Shown: positions 53,479 through 62,984, numbered from the stretch's first letter. The stretch: 64,000 nt of DNA from Coraliomargarita algicola (GCF_033878955.1 NZ_CP138858.1:3561001-3625000); one strand, 5' to 3'. Numbers and translations are program-made. The notes: a model not told the origin generated them from the sequence alone.

Positions 53479-55218
53479 ATGGCTCTTGCTCGTATCCAAA
53501 CTGCTATCCTGGAGAATCTTCTCCAGATGGGTCATTTGACCGATGCACAATTTAAGAATATCATCGAGACAGATGAGGAAATGTCAGGTGAGGCGGTCGA
53601 AGTCTTACTGGCTACCGATTATAAGATTACGCAACACCAGTTGCTATTTGCGAAAAGCCGCGCTTTCGATCTGACTCCGATCAATATTAAGCGCTGCATG
53701 GTCACAGAGACCACTTATTCCAAGCTGGATAAGGACTTTTGTAAGGCGAATAAAGTTTTGCCGCTCGGCTTCGCGGGGGATCATATCATTATCGCACTCA
53801 GTAATCCCTTTGATCTGCATGTCACTAGTAAGGTGCATGAGATTTCAGGCATGAAGGTCTCTGTCTTGCTGGGCTTGCAGTCAGAAATCGAAAAGATCGT
53901 CGATGATAAGGGCGACCAACATCAGGCAGTCGGTTTTGGTGATGTCGTGGAAGCACTGGGTGCTGACTATGAGAGTGAAGAAGATATTGATGAAGACGAT
54001 TTTTCGGATGAGGATTCCGCACCCATCATCAAATTGGCCAACCGTATCATCGAGGAAGCTTACTTTTCGGGCGCAAGTGACATCCATATTGAGCCATTTG
54101 AGAAAGAAACCCGTGTGCGCGTGCGAGTGGATGGTGTTTTGCTCAATCGTCTGACCATACCGACCGCCGCCTCCGGGGCTTTGTTAGCGCGTCTAAAGGT
54201 GATGGCGCAACTCGATATTGCGGAGAAGCGGATGCCGCAAGACGGACGTATTATCTTCAAGCAATACAATAAGCGCGGAGTTGATATTGACCTGCGTGTA
54301 TCGACGGCTCCGCTGAATCACGGTGAGGGGATCGTCATGCGTATCCTAGATAAGCAAAAGAGCACTTTGCCACTGCCTGCACTTGGTTTTTCTGATCGTA
54401 ATCTCGGGCTTTATCGTGAGTTGATCCAGCGTCCTTATGGTATGATCTTGCACTGTGGACCTACGGGTTCGGGTAAGTCGATGACTCTGTATTCCGCGCT
54501 CAATGAGATTAATAACTCCGATATCTGTATTCGCACGGCGGAGGATCCGATCGAATATACTTTGCCGGGGCTGTTACAGATGCAGATGCAGCGTAAGATT
54601 GGGCTGACTTTTGCCTCTGCTCTACGCGCCTTCCTGCGGCAAGACCCTGATGTCATTTTGGTGGGGGAAATCCGTGACCGCGAAACCGCTGGTATCGCGG
54701 TCGAAGCTGCGCTCACGGGGCACTTGTTGTTCAGCACTTTACACACCAATGACGCGCCGACTACGGTGTCGCGACTGACTGAAATGGGAATCGAGCCATT
54801 CATGATCTCGGCCTCTTTGATTTGTGTCTGTGCTCAGCGTCTGATGCGTCGGGTGTGTAAGTCTTGTAAGAAAAATTATATGCCTGAGGGGAATCAAGCA
54901 GAGATCATTCAGCGCGCTCTTAGTTGGACTGGAAAGGTGCCGGGGGTGAATGAGGACGGCTGCCCAGCTTGTGGAGGGAATGGATACAAGGGACGTGTCG
55001 GTATTCATGAGCTAATGGCAACCAGTGAGGAGTTGATTAAAGCAATTAACGCGGGTGAAGAAGCCGCCGTGATCAAGCGGATCGCCATGCGCACTGGTAT
55101 GATGACTCTCCACCAAGACAGCATGCTCAAAGTGAAAGAGGGCCTCACCACCATGGAAGAAGCTCTCGGAACGGTGCCGCCTGACATGGAGGAATACGAA
55201 ATCGACCATAACGTCTAG
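53479..55218 (+). CDS. gspE: GspE/PilB-type secretion ATPase
   Basis: This 579-residue ATPase drives pseudopilus assembly. The N-terminal MshEN-like domain (1-150) is followed by the core: HIEPFEKETRVRVRVDG, Walker A CGPTGSGKS, Asp box RTAEDPIEYTLPG, Walker B VILVGEIRD, His box FSTLHTNDAPTT, and a Cys4 zinc site (CKSCKK and CPACGG). It lies 45 kb from the other gsp genes; no gspF or gspO is seen here. It is the only such ATPase in the window, so it probably powers the 0.5-8.8 kb system or the pili encoded at 16.4-18.7 kb. Confidence 0.94.
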   Translation: MALARIQTAILENLLQMGHLTDAQFKNIIETDEEMSGEAVEVLLATDYKITQHQLLFAKSRAFDLTPINIKRCMVTETTYSKLDKDFCKANKVLPLGFAGDHIIIALSNPFDLHVTSKVHEISGMKVSVLLGLQSEIEKIVDDKGDQHQAVGFGDVVEALGADYESEEDIDEDDFSDEDSAPIIKLANRIIEEAYFSGASDIHIEPFEKETRVRVRVDGVLLNRLTIPTAASGALLARLKVMAQLDIAEKRMPQDGRIIFKQYNKRGVDIDLRVSTAPLNHGEGIVMRILDKQKSTLPLPALGFSDRNLGLYRELIQRPYGMILHCGPTGSGKSMTLYSALNEINNSDICIRTAEDPIEYTLPGLLQMQMQRKIGLTFASALRAFLRQDPDVILVGEIRDRETAGIAVEAALTGHLLFSTLHTNDAPTTVSRLTEMGIEPFMISASLICVCAQRLMRRVCKSCKKNYMPEGNQAEIIQRALSWTGKVPGVNEDGCPACGGNGYKGRVGIHELMATSEELIKAINAGEEAAVIKRIAMRTGMMTLHQDSMLKVKEGLTTMEEALGTVPPDMEEYEIDHNV

Positions 55219-55233
55219 TTTTCGTCTAGTTTT
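55212..55233 (+). repeat. Direct duplication CGTCTAGTTTT x2 over the gspE stop codon
   Basis: CGTCTAGTTTT occurs twice side by side (55212-55222 and 55223-55233). The first copy includes the gspE stop TAG. Probably a small slippage event with no effect on the protein. Confidence 0.6.
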
Positions 55234-55388
55234 GCGAGCCAGAGAGCTCCGCGGCTCAGTTGATTGTTCGCGGATTGCCAGCAGGGGGCGATGACTTTGC
55301 TTCGGGACTCATTTGTTCGCGATGGCGATATCTTGGTTGCAAGATTGCTCAGGCTCGGCAGCCTGTGAGGCTTCTCTTTTTTGCAGTT

Positions 55389-55886
55389 ATGGAATGGCAA
55401 TTTAAAACAATCGCGCGCAAGTCGACTCTCAGTGGCGAGGCCTTTAATCCGGGCGATCGGGTCGTCTGTTTGATTTATAAGGACGATCAGGCCGGGGAGT
55501 TAGGGCGAGCAGATCTGTTGCCCGATGAAATTGATCATTTCGATTTGCCCGGCGAGGTGCTGGGACGTTGGACGCGTGTAGTTAAGGAGCCCGACGAAGA
55601 TGGGGTAAATGCGCGCGAGACCATGGCTTCGGCAGAGGATTTTTTCTTCTCACTTTATGAAAATGATCAGCCTGATGCGCAGGAAGAGTCGGACGCGTTG
55701 AAACATTTACTCTCGCTTATGCTGGAGCGTAAGCGTGTATTGCGTGCTCTCGGTGATCGCCAGACTTCTGGGGAGCAACGTTATTTGCACGTGAAGAGTA
55801 AGCGTCAGTTGCAGGTGCCGATTGTTGATATTTCCAAGGAACTGATGCTCAAAATAGAAGACACCCTTGGTGACCTTATTCTTTAA
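55389..55886 (+). CDS. Conserved PVC-type hypothetical protein
   Basis: From the ATG at 55389 the protein is 165 residues. It begins with a strand-rich part (KTIARKSTLSGEAFNPGDRVVCLIY) and has an Arg-Asp line LGRADLLPDEI. A helical part (ALKHLLSLMLERKRVLRALG) and a final short segment (LQVPIVDISKELMLKIEDTL) follow. I recall similar proteins of planctomycetes and verrucomicrobia with the line 'SG..f.pGe.f...L', but no function is known. It follows gspE and precedes the lipoprotein by 13 bases. Confidence 0.6.
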   Translation: MEWQFKTIARKSTLSGEAFNPGDRVVCLIYKDDQAGELGRADLLPDEIDHFDLPGEVLGRWTRVVKEPDEDGVNARETMASAEDFFFSLYENDQPDAQEESDALKHLLSLMLERKRVLRALGDRQTSGEQRYLHVKSKRQLQVPIVDISKELMLKIEDTLGDLIL

Positions 55887-55899
55887 CTGAACACAATAT

Positions 55900-56400
55900 A
55901 TGCGCCCAATTGCCCTATTACTTTTTCTCATATTCACTAGTCTTGGACTACTATTCGTCGGCTGTAAGAAGGATGCCGCTGAGAATTTATCTGTGCCTCG
56001 TTTAATGTTGGAGACGCGAGGGGTCAACTACGGCTCCATTGTCGGGGATACGGCGGTTTTGCCTGTAAGTGGTATGACGATCAGCATCCAAGGGGAGCCA
56101 GTGGTCAGTGAGTTTGACATTCGTAATGTTGAATTGGTCAAGGTGGACCGTGGGCTGGCTTTACTTATCCAGGTCGGGGGGCAAGGCGCGCGTGATTTGT
56201 ATCGGGCGTCCGTCACAAACATGGGGGCACGTATTGTGCTGACGGTGAATGGCAATGCGATCGGAGCCCGGCGTATTGATGGTGCGATTGCAGATGGCAA
56301 TTTTTATACCTTCGTCGAAGTGGATGATGAGGAAATCGGACCATTGGTCATTGATTTGAAGCGAAGCCTGATTGAGCTTCAGAAGAGCCAGAGTTGGTAG
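55900..56400 (+). CDS. Putative lipoprotein with SecD-periplasmic-like domain
   Basis: The 166-residue protein has a hydrophobic start and lipobox LLFVGC at about residues 17-22, so it should be lipidated at Cys22. The rest is one small alpha/beta domain with RIVLTVNGNAIGARRIDGAIADGNFY, which resembles the small domain of SecD (the line 'g..v..A.i.dgf..g.'). It begins 13 bases after the upstream gene and is part of the same operon. Function unknown. Confidence 0.6.
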   Translation: MRPIALLLFLIFTSLGLLFVGCKKDAAENLSVPRLMLETRGVNYGSIVGDTAVLPVSGMTISIQGEPVVSEFDIRNVELVKVDRGLALLIQVGGQGARDLYRASVTNMGARIVLTVNGNAIGARRIDGAIADGNFYTFVEVDDEEIGPLVIDLKRSLIELQKSQSW

Positions 56401-56429
56401 GCCTGTTTCACAATTCACTGCTCTATCCT

Positions 56430-57434
56430 ATGAAGAGACAACAGATCATTCTGCTGCTGGCTTTGCTGGTGCCTTTATTTGTAAGAGCCAATTTGATTTG
56501 GCCGACGCCCAATCCTGCCTTTCAAAATGGGGAGTCCATTGAGGCGTATATACAGCCGACTGTTTCCGGTGTGGCTGAGTCGGGGCTTTTTGGCTGTGTG
56601 CGCAATAGTGGCAGTCGTTTTCACGAAGGGCTTGATTTATTTCCCGTTAAACGGGATCGCCGCGGTGAACCGCTTGATGCAGTCTATGCGGTGCTACCTG
56701 GCAAGGTCGTGCATGCCAGTCGCGTCGCAGGCTACAGCAGCTATGGGCGCTATGTAGTGATCGAGCATGATCAAGAGGTGCCGAGCTATCATACGTTGTA
56801 TGCACATTTGGCAAGTGTGGCCGATGGTATCATGCCGGGGGCGCGTGTCGAAGCAGGCAGCGTGCTGGGCATCATGGGGCGCTCGGCGACCTATACGATC
56901 CCAACTAGTCGGGCACATGTACACTTCGAGATCGGCTTTCGGCTGACGGATGATTTTCAGTCTTGGTATGATCGTCAAAAGTTCGGCAACAAGAACCGGC
57001 ATGGCAGCTGGAATGGGATGAATTTGGTGAGCATTGATCCGTTGCGATTTTACCAAGCCATTCGACATGGTGAGGCTAAAAACTTGTATGAGCATTTGCA
57101 GCGCCTCCCCGCTGTGGCTCGGATCCGTGTGTATAGCGATCGGGTGCCGAGTTTTGTGAGAGATTACCCCGCGTTGGTGACGAAGCCCTTTGCGGGGCAA
57201 GCGGTGGTGGCCTGGGATATCGCATTTACTAAATATGGTGTGCCCAAAGAGTGGACGCCACGCTTTGCGAGTGAGCCATTGCAGGGCAGGCCCGGCGACG
57301 TGAAAGTGATCGCGTATAACCCGACCTTATTGGAAGAACAGACGTGTCGGCGTGTGTTGAACGTCGGCGGCAGCGCACCGTCGATCGCCTCCGGAACGAT
57401 CACTACGATTAAGAAGTTGTTCGGTTTCAAATAA
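56430..57434 (+). CDS. M23-family (LytM) peptidase
   Basis: From the ATG at 56430 the protein is 334 residues with a signal peptide (ending VRA near residue 20). The LytM site has FHEGLDLFP (His and Asp, zinc) and HVHFEIGF (HxH). The line GKVVHASRVAGYSSYGRYVVIEH between them is typical. It would cut peptidoglycan cross-links. The C-terminal hundred residues form a separate unknown domain. It closes the operon at the repeat array. Confidence 0.9.
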   Translation: MKRQQIILLLALLVPLFVRANLIWPTPNPAFQNGESIEAYIQPTVSGVAESGLFGCVRNSGSRFHEGLDLFPVKRDRRGEPLDAVYAVLPGKVVHASRVAGYSSYGRYVVIEHDQEVPSYHTLYAHLASVADGIMPGARVEAGSVLGIMGRSATYTIPTSRAHVHFEIGFRLTDDFQSWYDRQKFGNKNRHGSWNGMNLVSIDPLRFYQAIRHGEAKNLYEHLQRLPAVARIRVYSDRVPSFVRDYPALVTKPFAGQAVVAWDIAFTKYGVPKEWTPRFASEPLQGRPGDVKVIAYNPTLLEEQTCRRVLNVGGSAPSIASGTITTIKKLFGFK

Positions 57435-57450
57435 GCACTCGGTCGAAATT

Positions 57451-57767
57451 ACGGCTGATGATTCTACCGAGTGCCTAGGTGCCAGAAATTCAATATTGGG
57501 CGTTGAACGTTGGATGTTCGACGTTCGCCCCCTCGGGGACCTCGCTCGCGCGAGTTCTCTACGGGTGATGATTCTACCTAGCGATGCCTAGGTGGCAGAA
57601 ATTCAACATTGGGCGTTGAACGTTGAACGTTGGATGTTCGACGTTCGCCCCCCGGGGACCTCGCTCGCGCGAGTTCTCTACGGGTGATGATTCTACTTAG
57701 CGATGCCTAGGTGCCAGAAATTCAATATTGGGCGTTGAACGTTGGATGTTCGACGTTCCCCGGGGAC
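57451..57767. repeat. Three tandem copies of a ~110-base repeat between M23 and topB genes
   Basis: Copies start at 57451, 57561 and 57680 (ACGG(C/G)TGATGATTCTAC...). Copies 1 and 2 are 110 and 119 bases; copy 3 is cut short at 57767. Each holds the GGGCGTTGAACGTTGGATGTTCGACGTTC block with a partial palindrome (GAACGTTGGATGTTCGACGTTC), and the first two end with CCTCGCTCGCGCGAGTTCTCT. Copy 2 has one extra GAACGTT. The last copy ends on the final base of the topB stop codon. No coding frame; the copies differ by a few bases, so they are not spacers. Confidence 0.85.
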
Positions 57768-60322
57768 TATTGTGCGGCCTTTTTGACTGCTTTTTTGGCG
57801 GCTTTCTTGGCGGCTCGCGGTGCGAATTCGAAACCTATTTTTCCTGTTTCAAAGTCGAGTGTGAGGTGTGCCTTGAATGCGCGCTTGGTGCGTTTGGAGA
57901 TGAAGCCGTCAAGTAGGGCTGTCTTGCCTTCGGTGAAAAGTTTTTCGACTTCCTCGGGCTGAAGCTCTTTTTGTAGAATGACTTTGCCCAAGCGGAAACC
58001 ATCGGGTGAGTCCTTGGTCTTGAGTTCGGGTAGGTGGTAGGCCTTGTCAGTCGCGTAGAGCTTTACCTGTTTGCCATCTTTTAAATTCAAGGTCTTGATG
58101 ACTTGTTCCTCTTTGAGCTCTTCGGCTGTCAGCGCTTCGTCGCCGTCGAAGACAAACTCAGTCTTCCACTTGCCGATCTTGCCTGTCTTGGAGACGGATT
58201 GCGCCAGCTTGAGGGCGGCGCTGAACGGTTTGTTGAAGCGAGATACGAAGCCGTCTACCTCAGGTAAGGCTTTGGTGGTGAAGAGTTCGATGGCTTCTGC
58301 CTCGCTGAGTTTGCGGCCTGCGATATGCTTGGATACGCGGAAATCGCACTCTTGTTCGCGGCATTCATAGGTGGCGTCGGTCTGTTTCAGACGTGGCGCA
58401 CCGCAAGCGGGGCAGGGGCACTCTAAGTCGGGGAACACGCGGTTGACCAAGGTCTGCATGTGTGAGCGTGCCTTTTCAACTACATCCGCAGTGAAGCTGT
58501 TGATCTCTTGCATGAAGGCGTCGCGCTTGATCTCGCCTTTTTCCATTTTGTTGAGCTTGGCTTCCCAGTCGCCTGTCATGGAAGGAGAGCTGAGGGCCTT
58601 AATGTCCATTTCTTCGCACAGCTCGATCAGGCGTAGGCCTTTACCAGTCACGTTGAGGTCGCGTCCATCGCGGGCGATGTATTTTTGGCGTAGCAGGCCT
58701 TCAATGGTGGCTGCGCGAGTGGCGGGAGTGCCGAGGCCGCGCTCGGCCATGGCTTCACGCAGTTCGTCGTCGTCGATCAACTTGCCGGCACCTTCCATTG
58801 CAGCCAATAGAGTCGACTCGGTGTAACGCGCGGGGGGATTAGTGGTTTTGTCTTCGACTTCGATTGATTCGGTTTGAGCGCTCTCGCCATCGTTTACGGC
58901 GACCAGTTCATCCTTGGTGGTGGCGACTCCGGCTACGCGGCCATATACCGCCAGCCAGCCTGGCTTGGTCAATGTCTTACCATTGGTCAGGAAGGTGTCT
59001 TTTTCGGTGCCGTGGTTAATGGTTGTGAGGCGTTTGGTGACCTCAAACTCGGCGTGGGGGAAAAATACCGCGATGAAGCGTTTGACCACCATGTCGTAGA
59101 GCTTGGACTCTTGTTCGTTGAGTTTGACGACGCGGCCAGTCGGAATGATCGCAAAGTGATCGGAGACCTTGGCATTATTAAAGATGCGCTTATTGAAATT
59201 GATGCGTCCTTCTTCGATTGCGTTGGCCGCCCATTCGGCGACTGGGTGCTTGGAGCCGGCCAGCTCGCGCATGGTTTCCTGCACTTTGCTCATGTAGTCC
59301 TCCGGCAGATAGCGTGAGTCTGTCCGGGGGTAGGTCAGCATTTTGTGGCGTTCGTAGAGTGCTTGTGCCAGGCCCAGCGTATTCTTCGCGGTGAAGGGAG
59401 CTTCGCGTTGCAACGTGGTGAGATCATAGAGTTGCGGCGCGATCTGCTTGGTGGGCTTTTTCTCTTCGGTCACAATGCCTTCTTTGCCCGCGCAACGTTC
59501 GCGGATGGTGGTGGCAGTGGCTTTGTCCCAAATGCGTTCAGCGCGGCCGTGTGGCTGTTCCGGGTTCTTTTTCCAGCCCAGATCGATCCACTTGCCCGGG
59601 TAGTTGCCCTGAGCGACGGCGAAATCGGCGTGTACTTCCCAGTAGTCTTCGGGGTTGAAGGCTTGGATCTCGCGCTCGCGCTTGGCGAGAATGGCGAGTG
59701 TCGGGGTCTGCACGCGGCCTGCCGCGGTGATGTTGAAGCCGCCGTGGCGAGAGCGGAAGCAGGTCAGGGCGCGGGTTGAATTGAGTCCGACCAGCCAGTC
59801 CGATTCGGAACGGCATTTGGCGGCATCGGCCAGGTTGGACATTTGCTCGCCCTCGCGTAGCTGCGCCCAGGCTTCCTGGATCGCACTGGTGGTCATGGAT
59901 TGCATCCACAAGCGCTTGACCGGCTTGTCGATTTTGCCGATGTCCATAATGTATTGGAAGATGAGCTCACCTTCGCGACCGGCGTCACATGCGTTGACGA
60001 TGACATCGAATTCTTTTTTCTTGGCCAGTCCGAGCACATGTTTCAGGCGGCCGGCGCTTTGCTCGATCGGTTGTAGTTCGAACTTTTCGGGGATGGCGGG
60101 CAGCACGTCAAATTTCCAAGGCAGGTTTTTACCATTGGGGCCCGTCGGCATCTTTAGTTCGACGAGGTGCCCCACGGCTGAGGTAATTGCTGCCTGATCG
60201 CTTTCGAAATAGGTCGCATCGCGTGATTTTCCCTTTTTGGTAAATTTACCTAGTTCTTTGCTGAGAGCTTTGGAGAGGTCGGTCGCGACGGAAGGTTTCT
60301 CGGCGATGATTAAATATTTCAT
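57767..60322 (-). CDS. topB: DNA topoisomerase III (TopB)
   Basis: From the ATG at 60322 this type IA topoisomerase has 851 residues. The toprim part has LIIAEKPSVATDLSKAL and NACDAGREGELIFQYI. The catalytic Tyr is in MLTYPRTDSRYLPED. A 4-Cys zinc finger (CPCPACG and CREQEC) and a long C-terminal part of topoisomerase repeats follow. The end is AAKKAAKKAVKKAAQ, a Lys/Ala-rich DNA-binding tail. Bacterial TopB is commonly 650-700 residues, so this one is extended. The stop codon abuts the repeat array. Confidence 0.94.
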   Translation of the reverse strand: MKYLIIAEKPSVATDLSKALSKELGKFTKKGKSRDATYFESDQAAITSAVGHLVELKMPTGPNGKNLPWKFDVLPAIPEKFELQPIEQSAGRLKHVLGLAKKKEFDVIVNACDAGREGELIFQYIMDIGKIDKPVKRLWMQSMTTSAIQEAWAQLREGEQMSNLADAAKCRSESDWLVGLNSTRALTCFRSRHGGFNITAAGRVQTPTLAILAKREREIQAFNPEDYWEVHADFAVAQGNYPGKWIDLGWKKNPEQPHGRAERIWDKATATTIRERCAGKEGIVTEEKKPTKQIAPQLYDLTTLQREAPFTAKNTLGLAQALYERHKMLTYPRTDSRYLPEDYMSKVQETMRELAGSKHPVAEWAANAIEEGRINFNKRIFNNAKVSDHFAIIPTGRVVKLNEQESKLYDMVVKRFIAVFFPHAEFEVTKRLTTINHGTEKDTFLTNGKTLTKPGWLAVYGRVAGVATTKDELVAVNDGESAQTESIEVEDKTTNPPARYTESTLLAAMEGAGKLIDDDELREAMAERGLGTPATRAATIEGLLRQKYIARDGRDLNVTGKGLRLIELCEEMDIKALSSPSMTGDWEAKLNKMEKGEIKRDAFMQEINSFTADVVEKARSHMQTLVNRVFPDLECPCPACGAPRLKQTDATYECREQECDFRVSKHIAGRKLSEAEAIELFTTKALPEVDGFVSRFNKPFSAALKLAQSVSKTGKIGKWKTEFVFDGDEALTAEELKEEQVIKTLNLKDGKQVKLYATDKAYHLPELKTKDSPDGFRLGKVILQKELQPEEVEKLFTEGKTALLDGFISKRTKRAFKAHLTLDFETGKIGFEFAPRAAKKAAKKAVKKAAQ

Positions 60323-60462
60323 AAACAATAGATACGTTGAAGTCTCTGCAGATCGCAGAGACTTGCTGTTTTTTCGAGAGAAAGCGGTGATTAAATCTGG
60401 CGTCAACCTTCTTTCTGGTTTTTGAGATTCGCTTTTTTCTTAACATCCACCTTTTTTGACCT

Positions 60463-61707
60463 ATGCCTTCACTTCGTAGAATCCGTTTTAAGCTCGCTCG
60501 GGCGGCGGATGACTTTGCCCAATTTACAGCCGATGTCATCTATGATCGTCGGCACGGGCGTGCGGCTGAGATCATGGGAACCTTTCTCCATGCGCTCTCT
60601 TATTTGTTCAGTGGGATCGTGCAATTACGCTGGTATCTCTACGAGCATCGCATCCTGCGTAACAAGCCGCTCGGCTGTATGGTCGTGGTTGTGGGGAATT
60701 TGACTGTGGGGGGCACGGGTAAGACGCCGGTGGTCGAGAAATTTGCCCGTACTTTAAATGAGCGGGGCCGCAAAGTCGCCATCTTGAGTCGGGGATATAA
60801 GAGTAAAAAGGAGCCATTGCCTAAAAAACTTTGGCGTAAGTTGACTCATGGTGAGGAAGCGCCGCCGAAGATCGTGAGCGACGGTAAGACCGTGTTACTC
60901 GATTCTGAGGTGGCAGGCGATGAGCCGTTTATGTTGGCTAAAAATTTGCCCGGGGTGGTGGTGCTCTGTGATAAGAACCGAGTCAAAGCCGGCTCGTTTG
61001 CGATCCGTAAATTTGGCTGCGATACCTTGATTCTCGACGATGGCTTTCAATATCTACCGCTCAAGGGGCGGTTGAACTTGCTGTTGGTGGATAAGACCAA
61101 CCCTTTTGGTAATCAACACCTCTTGCCGCGTGGCATCTTGCGTGAGCCAATCAAGCATCTGTCCCGCGCCAGTTATATTTTTTTGACCAAGTCCGATGGT
61201 GTGCGCGATGAGGCCTTGCTAGAGCTGATTCGTGAGCATAATCCGAAAGCAGAAATTATCGAGTGCGCTCATAAGCCTCAATATCTGCAAGCTGTCGGCA
61301 GTACTGAAAAGCTGCCGCTGGATGCGCTGGATGGTGCAAAAATCGGGGCCTTTAGTGGGATCGCATCGCCGGAGAGTTTTGAGAGTATGCTCCGTAAGTT
61401 CGGGGCCGAGATCCGTTATAATCAACGTTTTCTCGATCACCACCGTTTTACGCGCTACGAGATCGAGCGCCTTTATCGTAAGGCGGGCATGGCGGATCTC
61501 GATATGATCGTCACGACTGAGAAAGACGCCGTGCGGCTGTTTGAAGACATCCCAGCGCCCGTGCCTGTGTATTATTTACGCCTCGAAATCGATATCCTCT
61601 CGGGAGAGGAGGACTTTGAGGGCGCCACCGAGCGAATTTGCCGTCCGCGCACCCAGCAGCCCTCGATTACCCGTGCCCCTTGGCCAGAATCCTTGAATGA
61701 GGCTTGA
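60463..61707 (+). CDS. lpxK: Tetraacyldisaccharide 4'-kinase LpxK
   Basis: LpxK phosphorylates the lipid A precursor at the 4' position. The 414-residue protein has a hydrophobic N-terminal segment (LHALSYLFSGIVQ), the P-loop VVGNLTVGGTGKTPVVEKF, LSRGYKSK, GDEPFMLA, DTLILDDGFQYLPLKGRLNLLLVD and LLPRGILREPI. All expected lines are present. Its presence means a lipid A outer membrane. It diverges from topB. Confidence 0.95.
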   Translation: MPSLRRIRFKLARAADDFAQFTADVIYDRRHGRAAEIMGTFLHALSYLFSGIVQLRWYLYEHRILRNKPLGCMVVVVGNLTVGGTGKTPVVEKFARTLNERGRKVAILSRGYKSKKEPLPKKLWRKLTHGEEAPPKIVSDGKTVLLDSEVAGDEPFMLAKNLPGVVVLCDKNRVKAGSFAIRKFGCDTLILDDGFQYLPLKGRLNLLLVDKTNPFGNQHLLPRGILREPIKHLSRASYIFLTKSDGVRDEALLELIREHNPKAEIIECAHKPQYLQAVGSTEKLPLDALDGAKIGAFSGIASPESFESMLRKFGAEIRYNQRFLDHHRFTRYEIERLYRKAGMADLDMIVTTEKDAVRLFEDIPAPVPVYYLRLEIDILSGEEDFEGATERICRPRTQQPSITRAPWPESLNEA

Positions 61708-61766
61708 TCTCGCTAGCGGATTTCGACACTTCTTAATGTTTTCCTCATTTACCTAATTATATAGAT

Positions 61767-62984
61767 ATGGCTTCCGATTCCGCCACCGCCGAAAGCAAAC
61801 TTACTGAGAGCACAGTCGAAGACCTTGAGGTCAAAGACGCTCAAATCATTTTTAACTCTGTCTGGGCGAGCCTTGAAGAGGAAAAGGGGGAAGAGAACCT
61901 ACGCTTCCCCAAGGAGATCTTTTGGCTCAATGGGGCACCCGGCGCAGGTAAGGGCACCAATACAAATTTCATTATGCAGTATCGCGATCTCACTGCGCCT
62001 CCGTTGGTGGTGAGTGGACTGCTCAAAAGCCCTGAAGCGCAGAAGATGAAAGATGCCGGCATGTTGGTCGGTGACCGCGAAGTGATCGAGATTATGCTGC
62101 GTAAGCTGCTCGATCCGATTTATAAGACTGGCGCCGTAGTCGATGGTTTTCCCCGCACTAAGGTGCAGGTGGAGTGTGTGAAGCTGCTCTATCAGAAACT
62201 GATCGACCTGCGTAACAAGTTTAAGGAGACACTGTTTTCGGAGCATTTTAAGAAGCCTCATTTCCATATCGTGGTGCTCTTTATCGATGAAAAAGAGAGC
62301 GTGAAGCGCCAGATCAATCGTGGTTTGGAGGCGCAAGCACACAACGAAGAGGTGATTGAGTCTGGTGTCGGTGAGCTGGAAGAACTGCGTCCGACCGATC
62401 TCGACCCTAAGGCCGCGCTCAATCGCTATCGTACATTTAAGGAAAAAACCTACGGTGCTCTGAAAGATCTGCGGGAAATTTTCTTCTACCACTTCATTAA
62501 TGCCCACGGTTCGCTCGAAGTGGTGCGCCAGCGTATCGACGATGAGCTTCGCTACCAGGGCTCGCTGGAACTCGACGAGAATACGTATGACCGCATCTCC
62601 AGCCTGCCGGTTGCGATGTCGATCTCCAAACATGCGCGTCAGGATTTAGTCGACCGTCTCGATGCCTATGTGGAGCGACAAGAGGGGCTATTTATGCAGG
62701 TTGTCGAGCTCATTCGGCGGGATTTTATGCCGATCATTGAGCGCCACGCGATCTCTGGCTCGGCCGTCGTGAATACCGAAAGCGGGATTTTGCACAATCC
62801 GGATGCGCTTGCCATGTTGATCGATATTTTCTCGGAGCGTGGCTATCATGCCACGGTGGATATTCATCGTGAGGAGATCCCGGATTCAATCGATCCCAAG
62901 ACCTTTAAGATTAAAACCCGAATCAAGCTGATCTATCGCGTGCGTGTGCAGTTTAAGGGCTCTGAAATTCGTCGCGGTCGCTAG
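61767..62984 (+). CDS. Adenylate-kinase-like protein with long C-terminal extension
   Basis: The 405-residue protein has the P-loop FWLNGAPGAGKGTNTNFIM, the NMP-binding LLKSPEAQKMKDAGMLVGD and VVDGFPRTKVQVECV. This is an adenylate kinase core (about 215 residues). The last 150 residues (from SKHARQDLVDRLDAYVERQEG) are a separate domain with no motif I know. Long forms of this kind are, as I recall, usual in verrucomicrobia. Main activity: AMP + ATP to 2 ADP, or another NMP. Confidence 0.85.
   Translation: MASDSATAESKLTESTVEDLEVKDAQIIFNSVWASLEEEKGEENLRFPKEIFWLNGAPGAGKGTNTNFIMQYRDLTAPPLVVSGLLKSPEAQKMKDAGMLVGDREVIEIMLRKLLDPIYKTGAVVDGFPRTKVQVECVKLLYQKLIDLRNKFKETLFSEHFKKPHFHIVVLFIDEKESVKRQINRGLEAQAHNEEVIESGVGELEELRPTDLDPKAALNRYRTFKEKTYGALKDLREIFFYHFINAHGSLEVVRQRIDDELRYQGSLELDENTYDRISSLPVAMSISKHARQDLVDRLDAYVERQEGLFMQVVELIRRDFMPIIERHAISGSAVVNTESGILHNPDALAMLIDIFSERGYHATVDIHREEIPDSIDPKTFKIKTRIKLIYRVRVQFKGSEIRRGR

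Noticed and set aside
57451..57767. CRISPR array
   Set aside because: The repeated units are ~110 bases, nearly identical throughout, and have no unique spacers; no cas genes are nearby.
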